Of a stretch of 35,720 bases of DNA, positions 25,695-33,590 are shown one piece after another. The stretch spans positions 1-35,720 of the forward strand of contig JBFWUW010000070.1 in the NCBI GenBank assembly GCA_050247075.1. Direction: 5' to 3'. Numbering within the stretch: the stretch's first letter is position 1; each line of letters begins with the position of its first letter. The notes beneath the pieces were generated by a model. It was not told the DNA's origin. It was given only the letters and a program-made list of their open reading frames with translations, and ran no database searches. Both the position numbers and the translations under genes were made by a program. Origin of the DNA: JBFWUW01 sp050247075 (lineage in GTDB: Bacteria; Planctomycetota; Planctomycetia; Pirellulales; JBFWUW01).

Positions 25695-25895
25695 TAGCCG
25701 TACGGCTGGCGGCGTTCTCCAGTTGGGAACGGAAACGATGGGCCACTCCAAGTCGTATAGGGTGCCAAAGGCGGCTCGTCCGTCAGTGGCGCTACAATGC
25801 ACTGGTGCCACTGGCGGGCAAGCAGCCAGTGGCATCCCCAGAATTGATGGATGACAAAGCACTAGCCAGAACTGTCTCGCGGCACTACACTTGTT

Positions 25896-25912
25896 TGAAC
25901 AATTATCGTTCA
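25896..25912. promoter_or_regulatory. Candidate MarR operator
   Basis: A perfect inverted repeat TGAAC-N7-GTTCA lies 19 bases upstream of the MarR start codon. Its size and symmetry fit the 16-20 bp operators used by MarR dimers. The position suggests autoregulation and control of the downstream oxidoreductase. No further copy was found near the oxidoreductase start. Confidence 0.5.
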
Positions 25913-25931
25913 GCGAGGTATCCACGAGGAA

Positions 25932-26417
25932 ATGGCCACGACTACCCGCACGCGCGCCGCTAGCCGCTTTGATTCGCTGGAGCAAGAGGTCTTTCTCAAT
26001 CTCTGGCGGACCTACGACCGTTTGCGCTTGATGGAGGACGAACTGTTTGCCCGGTTCGACCTGACACCGCAGCAATACAACGTCTTGCGTCTGTTGCGGA
26101 CTCAACTGCCAGACAGCCGGCCCACGCTGTGGCTGGCGGAGCGGCTGGTATCTCGCGCACCCGACATCACCCGCATGTTGGACAAGCTGGAGCAGCGGCG
26201 GTTGATTGCCCGGCACCGCCCGGCCGATAACCGCCGCACGGTGCTGATCGACATCACGTCCGCCGGCACCGGCCTGTTGGATAAAATCGACGAACCTTTG
26301 CGGGCCTGCCACGAACGGCAGCTTGGGCATCTTCCAGCGGCCGAACTGAAGCGGCTGGCGAAGATGCTACAGGCAGCCCGTGCGCCGCATGAATCGGCCG
26401 ACAGCAGTTGGATTTGA
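25932..26417 (+). CDS. MarR family transcriptional regulator
   Basis: A 161-residue protein with the MarR winged-helix fold. Dimerisation helices flank the HTH (LTPQQYNVLRLLRT, LAERLVSRAPDITRMLDKLE), and the wing carries the family signature RRLIARHRPADNRRTVLIDI followed by TSAG. Regulators of this family repress neighbouring genes and release DNA on binding small aromatic or oxidised ligands. The flavin oxidoreductase gene begins 47 bases downstream, which suggests that the regulator controls it. An AGG-containing ribosome-binding site lies close to the ATG. A candidate operator is at 25896-25912. Confidence 0.92.
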   Translation: MATTTRTRAASRFDSLEQEVFLNLWRTYDRLRLMEDELFARFDLTPQQYNVLRLLRTQLPDSRPTLWLAERLVSRAPDITRMLDKLEQRRLIARHRPADNRRTVLIDITSAGTGLLDKIDEPLRACHERQLGHLPAAELKRLAKMLQAARAPHESADSSWI

Positions 26418-26464
26418 AACAACGCGATTGCCGTAAGAAAAGACCAACAGCCAGGAGCTAACCA

Positions 26465-27724
26465 ATGACTCAAAACTCCCCAAATCCAGCCAACGAGGCC
26501 GATGTTATCGTGATTGGCGGCGGACCGGGAGGGACGACGGCCGCCACGCTGATCGCCCAAGCGGGCTACAACGTGCAACTCTTTGAGCGCGACACGTTCC
26601 CGCGGTTCCATATTGGCGAGTCGCTGATTCCGCAAACTTATTTTGTGTTGGAACGGCTGAACATGCTCCCCAAAATGCGGAACAGCCCGTTCATCAAGAA
26701 ATACAGCGTGCAATTCGTCAACCAACGCGGGAAGCTTTCGGAACCTTTTTATTTTGTCGAGCATAAGCCGCACGACTCTTCGCAAACCTGGCAGGTCGTG
26801 CGGAGTGAATTCGACAAAATGATGCTCGACAACGCCCGCGAACATAACGTGCGGGTACAAGAGCAGCACCGCGTGCTGGCCGTGCGGTTTGAGGGGGACC
26901 GGGCAGTGGGCGTGCAGGTACAAGGGCCCGACGGCGTGCCGCGCGAGGTACGCGCGGCGGTGGTGGTCGATGCCAGCGGGCAAAGTTCGATGTTGATGGA
27001 CCGCATGAACCTGCGCGAGTGGGATCCCGTCCTGCGCAAATCGGCTTTGTGGACCTATTGGGAAGGTGCCTGGCGCGACACCGGCCGCGATGAAGGGGCC
27101 ACCGTCGTGCTGCAGATTCAAGGCAAGCATGGTTGGTTTTGGTACATTCCGCAACATAACAATATCGTCAGCGTGGGGGTGGTGGCCGGGCATGAATACC
27201 TGTTTCAGGACCGCGGCGGCGATCTGGAGAAAATCTATCACGAGGAAGTTGCCCGTTGCCCGGGCTTGCAGCCCCGGCTGGCCAATGCCAGACGGGTGGA
27301 GCCGTTTCGCGCGGCCAAAGAGTACTCGTACGTCGCCAAACGGGCCGCCGGCGATGGCTGGGTGCTGGTGGGTGACGCCTTTGGCTTTCTCGATCCGCTT
27401 TATTCGTCGGGCGTGTTGTTGGCGCTGAAATCGGGCCAGTTGGCGGCGGATGCCGTGGTTGATGGGCTGCAACGAGGCGATACCACTGGCACGCAGCTTG
27501 GCCGCTGGGAGCAAGACTTCAAGCAAGGCATGGAGCGGATGCGGCGTTTGGTCTGCGCTTACTACGAAGGCTTCAGTTTTGGCCGGTTCGTCCAACGCTA
27601 TCCTCACCTGAAAGGGAGGCTGACCGATCTTCTGATTGGCGACCTTTTCCAGGATGGCGTGGACGAAGTTTGGGGCCCGATGGATACCATTAGGGCGGAG
27701 TTGGCGGCGGCTCAATCGGACTGA
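26465..27724 (+). CDS. Flavin-dependent halogenase-like FAD oxidoreductase
   Basis: A 419-residue FAD enzyme. It has an N-terminal Rossmann motif DVIVIGGGPGGTTAA (13-27), FHIGESLIP (48-56), a second FAD region around VDASGQSS (168-175), and GDAFGFLDPLYSSG near residue 305. It also has WFWYIP (224-229), which fits the WxWxIP signature of flavin-dependent halogenases. Lys at about 78-79 lies where the catalytic lysine of that group is expected, but this cannot be verified without alignment. The family also contains non-halogenating oxidoreductases and geranylgeranyl-reductase-like enzymes. A strong AGGAG precedes ATG 26465 at 7 bases. It follows the MarR gene and likely forms an operon with it. 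No NRPS, PKS or flavin reductase gene is nearby, so the substrate is unknown. Confidence 0.82.
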   Translation: MTQNSPNPANEADVIVIGGGPGGTTAATLIAQAGYNVQLFERDTFPRFHIGESLIPQTYFVLERLNMLPKMRNSPFIKKYSVQFVNQRGKLSEPFYFVEHKPHDSSQTWQVVRSEFDKMMLDNAREHNVRVQEQHRVLAVRFEGDRAVGVQVQGPDGVPREVRAAVVVDASGQSSMLMDRMNLREWDPVLRKSALWTYWEGAWRDTGRDEGATVVLQIQGKHGWFWYIPQHNNIVSVGVVAGHEYLFQDRGGDLEKIYHEEVARCPGLQPRLANARRVEPFRAAKEYSYVAKRAAGDGWVLVGDAFGFLDPLYSSGVLLALKSGQLAADAVVDGLQRGDTTGTQLGRWEQDFKQGMERMRRLVCAYYEGFSFGRFVQRYPHLKGRLTDLLIGDLFQDGVDEVWGPMDTIRAELAAAQSD

Positions 27725-27796
27725 TCGCATGATGTGCCAGCATTGCTATCAATCATGGATTACATTGCCTTTCATTAGATTAACAAATGCAAATGC

Positions 27797-27826
27797 TTGA
27801 CAATTTCGGTGTTCTGCCACTACATT
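27797..27826 (+). promoter_or_regulatory. Candidate sigma-70 promoter for the BON-like gene
   Basis: A perfect -35 box TTGACA (27797-27802) is followed after 18 bases by TACATT (27821-27826, four of six match to TATAAT). The region 27724-27850 is AT-rich relative to the rest. The predicted leader before the start at 27990 would be about 155 bases. No further element is seen in this leader. Confidence 0.45.
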
Positions 27827-27989
27827 GTTTCGACTGGTTGCTAAGACTAGATTCTCGTAAGTCTCCAGCGAGAAAAGAGTTGGTGGTGGACCATCGGCTC
27901 TAGGATTTGGAGATCGCAACACATCGCGTGTTATACGCGCGTAGCGACAAGCCGCCCGCGGATTCGCTGGCAGCAAGGAGAACACGATA

Positions 27990-28292
27990 GTGCAACGCAT
28001 GACGCATGACAGTGCCGTTTTAACCGCTTCCACCCCCCCATTGGCGAATGTTCTGCCGATCCCATCGCGGGCGGTCATGAACGACGACCAAGAGAAACTG
28101 GCGGCTCGTATCGAGCGCCTGGTCCGCCGACAAACCAACGACAAAGTTCGCGAATTGCGCGTCGTTGTACTTTCCGAGCGGATCATTCTCAGTGGCCGCT
28201 GCGGGACTTTCTATAGCAAGCAATTGGCGCAACATGCCGCCATGACGCTGGCGGATGAGTCCCCGCTGGTCAACCAGATCGACGTTTGGTAA
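27990..28292 (+). CDS. Small BON-like domain protein
   Basis: 100 residues from GTG 27990, chosen because AAGGAG (27975-27980) stands 9 bases upstream; ATG 27999 is an alternative. The C-terminal 65 residues follow the BON pattern: helix DQEKLAARIERLVRRQ, strand LRVVVLSERIILSGRCGTFY, helix SKQLAQHAAMTLADESPLV, strand NQIDVW. BON domains bind lipid or membranes, or stabilise envelope proteins. No signal peptide or transmembrane segment is visible, so this one would be cytoplasmic. The short N-terminal part is polar and unstructured. The stop is 22 bases from the converging glycosyltransferase stop. The family call is from pattern only. Confidence 0.75.
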   Translation: MQRMTHDSAVLTASTPPLANVLPIPSRAVMNDDQEKLAARIERLVRRQTNDKVRELRVVVLSERIILSGRCGTFYSKQLAQHAAMTLADESPLVNQIDVW

Positions 28293-28314
28293 TCGACTGG
28301 TTAAGGCAGGCGGT

Positions 28315-29481
28315 TCAAGCCGCCCGACGAACTTCTTTGGCAACGGCCTCGTCGTACACCGCGGCAATCTGGCGGCAGTTTTGTTGCCAGGTGTGCCGCA
28401 GCGCCAGGTGGCGGGCTGCCGCGCCCGCTTGTTGGCGTGTGGCCGGGTCGAGGTAACGGCCAAGTGACTGGGCCAGTTGGGCATCGTCGCCGGGGTCATT
28501 CAGGACTTCGCCTTCCGCGCCGGTCAGCAGTTCGCCCGCACCGTTAAATCGCGTGGTAATCACCGGCAGGCCGCAGGCCAGTGCCTCCAGCAGCACCAGG
28601 CTGCAAGGGTCGTACCAGGTCGGCTGTACATAGAGGTCGGCTGCCCCGTAATAGGGCGCGGCGTCGGCCACCGGTCCCACGAAATGGACAAGTCGGCCCG
28701 CGCCGCATCGCCGCGCCAAGGCCTCGTACCGTGCCGTGCGTTTGCCTCCCACCACGGCCAAATGCCAGGGCATTCCGACGGCGGCCAATCTGCCTACTGC
28801 GCGAATGGCCGCCGGCACGCCCTTCAAGGCAAAGTTGTGAGCCACAATCAACGCCAGCGGCGTATCGTCCGGCAGGCCCAGGCCCGCGCGGATGGGCTGG
28901 CGATGTTCGCCGGCCAGGCAGGGCGCAAACCGCTCGGTATCAACGCCGTTGTAAATGATCCGCATTCGCTCGGCCGGAACGCCGTGCAGCCGCTGCATGT
29001 CGCGCGCCACCATCTGGGACAACGCCAGCACAATGCGACCATCGGCGGCATATTGTCGCCGGTTGAGTTCCGCGAATTCGCGATGCCGCGGCAAGAAGCC
29101 TGCCAACCGCCGCTTCCAAGAACGCAGAGCCGCCGGCATCAGCAGCAGATTCTGCTCAAAGGCCGCCATCCGCGATCCGCCATGCGGTTGAAAAATATCG
29201 CAGTGCCAGCCGACGCCCGTATCATGAACAACATCAACCGCCAGCGTTCGCAATAGCTCCTCGGCTCGCCTTGCAAAGGCCAGCCGCTTCGGTCCGCTCA
29301 ATTCGCCTGCTGGTATAGCGTGGCAGATCAGGCCCGACGTTTGCGCCGCGGGCGAGAACCGCATGGCCACAACATGCACCTCATGCCCCGCCGCCAGCAT
29401 CGACTGGGCAAACTGCCAGGTCCATTGCTCGACACCCCCAGCCGCCGGGTCGAGCTGATGTATTACCAGGGCGATGCGCAT
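28315..29481 (-). CDS. GT4 family glycosyltransferase
   Basis: 388 residues from ATG 29481 (AAGGA at about 8 bases). GT-B fold, GT4 type: an N-terminal Rossmann domain with MRIALVIHQLDPAAGGVEQW, a GVDTERFAP linker, then a second domain with LIVAHNFALKGVPAAIRAVG. The donor-binding signature ends the second domain (DLYVQPTWYDPCSLVLLEAL, then ACGLPVITTRFNGAGELL) with the E..E motif in PCSLVLLEAL. Such enzymes transfer a sugar from a nucleotide donor, retaining the anomeric configuration. Neighbours (lipopolysaccharide kinase-like, heptosyltransferase-like) point to a role in lipopolysaccharide or outer-polysaccharide core assembly. Donor and acceptor cannot be told. It follows the kinase gene with a 52-base gap, so it is likely in the same operon. 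Confidence 0.9.
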   Translation of the reverse strand: MRIALVIHQLDPAAGGVEQWTWQFAQSMLAAGHEVHVVAMRFSPAAQTSGLICHAIPAGELSGPKRLAFARRAEELLRTLAVDVVHDTGVGWHCDIFQPHGGSRMAAFEQNLLLMPAALRSWKRRLAGFLPRHREFAELNRRQYAADGRIVLALSQMVARDMQRLHGVPAERMRIIYNGVDTERFAPCLAGEHRQPIRAGLGLPDDTPLALIVAHNFALKGVPAAIRAVGRLAAVGMPWHLAVVGGKRTARYEALARRCGAGRLVHFVGPVADAAPYYGAADLYVQPTWYDPCSLVLLEALACGLPVITTRFNGAGELLTGAEGEVLNDPGDDAQLAQSLGRYLDPATRQQAGAAARHLALRHTWQQNCRQIAAVYDEAVAKEVRRAA

Positions 29482-29533
29482 AAACCAGTTCCTTGGGAAG
29501 TTCGCCCGTCCGCTTTCCAATTTGCCGTACCGA

Positions 29534-31219
29534 TCAAGGGTGCGCTCCCAAATGCCACTCCATCCAGCGTTGCTTGGCCAAGACGCGGCGGATTAGCTTT
29601 TTGTCGCGGGGGCGCAGTTTCTTAACGCCCAAGTAGCGCTTGATGAAGGCCATTTTTTGCGTACAAGAAATGCGGTCGCGGGGGGCCGAATACGACAGTT
29701 GTGCCAAATCCTTGACCAGCCATCGCCAGCGAAAGCGGGGCCGATGCTCTACCCGTTGCAAGTCGATCAGATTGACTTTGAATTCCCCCGGCTGCGGCTC
29801 TTTTATGAAAAAGTGGCAGCAATACAGGTCGCGATGGTTGTAGCCCAACTGGTGAAAGCGGGCCGCCACCGCGGCCACGTCGCGCAGCAATTGGTCGAGC
29901 GCCGGGTCGCGCGGGGTTGTTTCGTCGGCCTGCCGGGCGGGAAAACGCTGCCGCAAGAAATGGTCTAACTGCGTGTATTCCGCCAGTTCCTCCGTCAGCA
30001 CGAACGATTCCAACAGCCCGTCGGGATGGAGCTTTTCGCCGTAGGCAATCAGCCGCATGGCGGCAATTCCGCTGCGGGCCAGGCGGGCGGCGTTACGAGC
30101 CTCAACGCGGCCGGGCGACTTGCCCGGTCCCGCGCCAACCTTGGCCCTCCACCACGACTGCCAGGTGCGAATGTGATGCTTCTTAAGGTATGCCCCTCGC
30201 GCCGACCCATGCGGGGCGTGCAGTTCCAACCGCCAATTCTCGCGGTCGGGCAGTGCCCGCAGCAGACGGCCGCTGGTGGTGGCCATCATCGACTCAAACT
30301 GGGACAGGCCCCCTTGGTCCAGTGCCGCCCGAAACTCGCGGTCGATCCACATTTTGCCCGCTTCCAACGATTCCCACTGCCGTTGCGAAAGCTGCTCGGC
30401 CGCGCCGCTCTCGCGAATCTCCCACACGCGGCGCTGCTTGAGCAGCAATTCCACGCGCCGCTCGACATCGGCCAGGAATTCTATTCCCCGATCGACCAGT
30501 TCGCTCTGCACCAGGTAGCCGTCGAACAGCAGCTCGCGGTCGCGGGGGCTGGCCACGCGGCGCGACAGGGTGGCTACCAGCGCCGCCAGGTCGTCTGCCC
30601 GGCGCGACAACGGCACGCGCGAGTGCCGCACGGCATGTTCAAAATCGCGAAATGAAATCTTCCAATGGGCACCAACCGGCGTGACCTGTACCCGGTCGGC
30701 ATACAGGTCGGAATGACTGAAGCCGGTGGCATGCAGCCGGCCAACTTCGCGCCCTAACTGCATGAAGAACTGTTCGCGTTGGGCGGTCTCCCATTCGCTA
30801 AGCTGGCCCGCCAAATACGTCGCTAGCGGAAGTGAGTCCGCTGCTTCCTCCAGCGCCAGGCAACCCAGCGCCGGCCAGTTTCCAGCTTCCATGCAGACCA
30901 AGGGCCGCGGGCAGCCAATGCCGGCCGATGCCAGACACCACGAGACCTCCAGTTCCCACCGCGCCTTCGTGCGATAGCCCCCCGATGAAAGCCGTTGCGA
31001 CAACAAATCCTTGATCCGCACGGTCCGCTCGCGCTTCAAGCTGACCTGCTTGGCGCGGCCCTGTTCGTCGGACAATTCCACCCGCAATGTGTCGCGGCCG
31101 CGCCGATCACCGGCCGAACGCTCGCCTTCCCACCGCGCCAATACGGCGGGCAGGTCGGCCAGCCCGTGACTGGTCACAAGCTCGCGCGCGGTCGGATCGA
31201 TCCAGCAGAATTCGTGCAT
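29534..31219 (-). CDS. Tandem WaaP/InaA-like lipopolysaccharide kinase
   Basis: 561 residues from ATG 31219, which lies 10 bases past the waaF stop. Two protein-kinase-fold halves are visible. The first (about 40-250) has HSDLYADRV (159-167) and DFEHA (182-186). The second (about 300-545) has GYNHRDLYCCHFFIKE and LIDLQRVEHR, the latter resembling the WaaP/RfaP/InaA signature closely. These enzymes phosphorylate sugars of the lipopolysaccharide core. Both halves keep the HxD and D-x-x metal motifs, so both could be active. The tandem arrangement suggests gene duplication followed by fusion. No membrane helix is visible. The ORF to 31276 extends upstream without a good start. Confidence 0.87.
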   Translation of the reverse strand: MHEFCWIDPTARELVTSHGLADLPAVLARWEGERSAGDRRGRDTLRVELSDEQGRAKQVSLKRERTVRIKDLLSQRLSSGGYRTKARWELEVSWCLASAGIGCPRPLVCMEAGNWPALGCLALEEAADSLPLATYLAGQLSEWETAQREQFFMQLGREVGRLHATGFSHSDLYADRVQVTPVGAHWKISFRDFEHAVRHSRVPLSRRADDLAALVATLSRRVASPRDRELLFDGYLVQSELVDRGIEFLADVERRVELLLKQRRVWEIRESGAAEQLSQRQWESLEAGKMWIDREFRAALDQGGLSQFESMMATTSGRLLRALPDRENWRLELHAPHGSARGAYLKKHHIRTWQSWWRAKVGAGPGKSPGRVEARNAARLARSGIAAMRLIAYGEKLHPDGLLESFVLTEELAEYTQLDHFLRQRFPARQADETTPRDPALDQLLRDVAAVAARFHQLGYNHRDLYCCHFFIKEPQPGEFKVNLIDLQRVEHRPRFRWRWLVKDLAQLSYSAPRDRISCTQKMAFIKRYLGVKKLRPRDKKLIRRVLAKQRWMEWHLGAHP

Positions 31220-31229
31220 GTGGGGCGGT

Positions 31230-32282
31230 TTACGCGGCCTGGCGGCGAGGTTGAACCATTTGGGTGGCGACGGCACGCAAGACCCTCTCGACGCTCAGGT
31301 CTTTCATGCAACGATGGTGGCCCAGCGGGCAGGTCCGCTCTTGGCAGCCCAGGCAGTCGATGTCGGCCTGCAGGGCAACGGCGCGGGCGGTGGGGTTTTG
31401 CACGCAGATCGGCGGCGTGGGACCGAACAGGCCGATGTACGGCACGTCAAAGGCCGCCGCGATATGCAGCGGCCCGCTGTCGGTCGTCACCAGCAACTGG
31501 CTGCGGCGAATACAAGCTTTGCTCAAGCCAATCCCCAGCGGTTCGTTGGCCAGGCTGACGACATGGCGATGCTTTGCCTGGTTCACAATGGCTTCGGCCG
31601 TTTTGCGTTCGCTGGGGCCACACAGCACCAGGATGCTGGCGGAGAGTTCATCGGCCACGCGCCGAGCAAGCGCGGCAAAATGCTCAACGGGCCACAGTTT
31701 GGCCGCGCCGTAGGCACCGCTGCAATTGAACGCCACCATGGGCCGGTCCTCGTCCAGCCCCAGTTTGCGCCAGGCAATGTCCGCGGCCCGCTCGTCACCT
31801 TTGCTGGTGGCCAGTTCCAATCGCGGGGATTCTGGCGGGCAGCCGACCGCGGCGGCCAGCGCCAGGTAGTAATCGACCGTGGGCGTGGGGATGATAGTCC
31901 CCTCTTGCCGTGGCGGCGACAGGCGTTTCGTGAGCAGCGGCCCGCGTCCGTGGCGCGCGTAGCCGATACGTTCCTCGGCCCCCGCGCCAAAGGCCAGCAT
32001 GGCGGTACGCAGCGAGTTGCTGAACAGAATGGCGGCATCCAACCGTTGGCGGCGCAACCGCTTGAGGACGTTCCAGCTTCCCAACTCAAACGACGACGAT
32101 CGGGGCGAGTAGTGGCAGGAGCAGTCCAGCCAGTTCGTTTCGGCCAACACGTCGGCCACGTAGGGACGCATCACGCCAATCAGCGTGGCGTCGGGTCCGT
32201 AATGTTTGCGCAAGGCCCGCAAGGCGGGTCCCGCCATGACCGCATCGCCGATCCAGTTCGGTAGAAAGACCGCGACATTCAT
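31230..32282 (-). CDS. waaF: Heptosyltransferase II-like (GT9) enzyme
   Basis: 350 residues from ATG 32282. It begins MNVAVFLPNWIGDAVMAGPA with the catalytic-site Asp13, as in WaaF. The GT9 donor site is LVTTDSGPLHIAAAFDVPYI (264-283), D268 included, and GLFGPTPP follows. The C-terminus carries CLGCQERTCPLGHHRC (310-325), the cysteine cluster common in this subfamily. Length matches E. coli WaaF (348). GT9 enzymes add heptose from an ADP-heptose donor to the lipopolysaccharide inner core; substrate identity here is inferred. The upstream long open frame to 32981 is not used. It lies 147 bases downstream of the Rrf2 gene on the same strand. Confidence 0.88.
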   Translation of the reverse strand: MNVAVFLPNWIGDAVMAGPALRALRKHYGPDATLIGVMRPYVADVLAETNWLDCSCHYSPRSSSFELGSWNVLKRLRRQRLDAAILFSNSLRTAMLAFGAGAEERIGYARHGRGPLLTKRLSPPRQEGTIIPTPTVDYYLALAAAVGCPPESPRLELATSKGDERAADIAWRKLGLDEDRPMVAFNCSGAYGAAKLWPVEHFAALARRVADELSASILVLCGPSERKTAEAIVNQAKHRHVVSLANEPLGIGLSKACIRRSQLLVTTDSGPLHIAAAFDVPYIGLFGPTPPICVQNPTARAVALQADIDCLGCQERTCPLGHHRCMKDLSVERVLRAVATQMVQPRRQAA

Positions 32283-32428
32283 GAAAGCACAACCGACAAG
32301 GAAAAACCGTGGCCCAATCGCGGGGGGCAATATAAGCGTTGGCCCAATCTGGCCAAACGGCAGTTCCGGCGATTCGCCCGCCCCGGCAATCCAGGCAAGT
32401 GCTAGCAGGAAGACGCTAGCACGATTGG

Positions 32429-32827
32429 CTATTTCAACCGGCAGAGGCGGGCCAGATTGAGCCGCGAAAGCTCCTTGCGGAGAGCTTCCGTCTGTCGTTC
32501 TTGCAAGGCGTTGATCTCTTGCATGGCCCGCCGATGCCGGGGGGTGACGGGGGGCAGCGGCACCGCGCGAACGTCGCCATCGACCGCCACCACCACGTCC
32601 AACAACGAGATCGCCCGCGGCTTGCGGGCCAAGGCATACCCGCCGCCCGGTCCCGAGACGCCCCGCAACAGCCCGGCGTCCACCATCCGCCGTAGAACGC
32701 GGTACAAAAAACGCGGCGGAAACCGGCAGCCGCGGGCGATGCGGGCAGCGGTCAACGGCCCGCCCCCTTCGGCAGCCAGGCGCAACAAGATTCCCACGGC
32801 ATAGCTGACAGACCGGCTGAGTTGCAT
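32429..32827 (-). CDS. Rrf2 family transcriptional regulator
   Basis: 132 residues from ATG 32827, with AAGGG about 6 bases upstream. Rrf2 features are MQLSRSVSYAVGILLRLAAE, the winged helix (LTAARIARGCRFPPRFLYRV, LRRMVDAGLLRGVSGPGGGY), and ALARKPRAISLLDVVVAVDG. The three closely spaced cysteines that ligate the Fe-S cluster in IscR-type members are missing, so it probably does not sense through a cluster. A long open frame extends upstream to 33439 but is only chance reading through repeats. It is the first minus-strand gene after the repeat-rich region and stands upstream of the heptosyltransferase, which it may regulate. Confidence 0.87.
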   Translation of the reverse strand: MQLSRSVSYAVGILLRLAAEGGGPLTAARIARGCRFPPRFLYRVLRRMVDAGLLRGVSGPGGGYALARKPRAISLLDVVVAVDGDVRAVPLPPVTPRHRRAMQEINALQERQTEALRKELSRLNLARLCRLK

Positions 32828-33079
32828 GGCAGGCCCTTCGTGGTGCCCCACGGTGGCGGTGAATACGGCGGCAGGCGCGAGGATCGGCCCAAAGCAGTTG
32901 GCAGATCTCCAGGGCCTGCCCATCTCGCGGCAGGAAAACAGGCGGGAAGGTTTTGGCGGGCAGCCGCTGATCATGGCGCACTCCGCGCGCGATTGCAAGG
33001 AAGTTTGCCCACCGTGGCGGAAGGCGCGGCTACAAGGGGATGCTGACATGTGTCGCGGATGTGGAGTGAAATGTTCCGT

Positions 33080-33253
33080 TAGGATTCGGTACGAAATAAC
33101 TTCCCCTCTTGGCCCCCTCGCCCGGTACTTCGGGAGAGGGTTGGGGAGAGGGAGATGTGGCGAAATGGCCGCCATCAACCAAACCCTCACCCCGGCCCTC
33201 TCCCAGAGGGAGAAGGAGGTTCCAATGCGGAAGTAATTTCGTACCGTATCCTT
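33080..33253. repeat. Interspersed palindromic repeat, copy 2, with terminal inverted repeats
   Basis: The same two palindromic modules as in copy 1 (inverted: CGGTACTTCGGGAGAGGG, then CCCTCTCCCAGAGGGAG) are bracketed by near-perfect inverted ends. The left end 33080-33104 and the right end 33229-33253 match at 22 of 25 positions (GGTACGAAAT core, CTTCC inner end). The element is about 174 bp with no coding capacity and resembles a MITE-like unit. Confidence 0.8.
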
Positions 33254-33290
33254 ACCTGTTCCAAAATTGCCGTGTTTCGGGGGGTTGTGG
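33250..33290 (+). repeat. 41-bp direct repeat, first copy
   Basis: The sequence from CCTTACCTGTTCCAAAATTG to GGTTGTGG recurs at 33550-33590, exactly 300 bp further on, with one mismatch. It begins inside the right inverted end of the repeat at 33080-33253. Confidence 0.9.
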
Positions 33291-33391
33291 TGCGGGTAAA
33301 CGTCGCCGCAAAGCTCCTGCCTTGCCGGCTTCAAATGGCGTCGAATAGCTTGCTGGGGCAAAGGGTGGCTGGCGTTTGACCTACGGGAAGG

Positions 33392-33471
33392 CCCAGCGGA
33401 GTTGCATTCCAACCAGAAAATCCGACGGACGCCGCCCAAGGCAACCCAGTTGGAAAGTCAACTCCACTGGG
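33392..33471. repeat. Imperfect inverted repeat around 33392 and 33448
   Basis: CCCAGCGGAGTTGCATTCC (33392-33410) is similar to the reverse complement of the right arm at 33448-33471, which ends GTCAACTCCACTGGG. About 18 of 23 positions agree. It may form a long stem in RNA or be a remnant of an element between the two 41-bp direct repeats. Confidence 0.6.
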
Positions 33472-33549
33472 CCATTCGCTGCGCTGCTGACCCAGGCACC
33501 CGCCGTTCGTTCCCCGGCCAAGATTCCCGCGCTGACAGCGGCGAATCGG

Positions 33550-33590
33550 CCTTACCTGTTCCAAAATTGCCGTGTTTCGGGCGGTTGTGG
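33550..33590 (+). repeat. 41-bp direct repeat, second copy
   Basis: Second copy of the unit at 33250-33290, differing at one base (33582). The exact 300-bp offset suggests duplication of a module or insertion between copies. Confidence 0.9.

Noticed and set aside
26102..27730. 542-codon minus-strand open frame over the MarR and flavoenzyme genes
   Set aside because: It is antisense to two genes with recognisable domains; its translation resembles no protein family.
32828..33439. Upstream extension of the Rrf2 open frame
   Set aside because: It reads through the palindromic repeat at 33080-33253 and has no family similarity; ATG 32827 has a good ribosome-binding site and starts at the canonical Rrf2 N-terminus.
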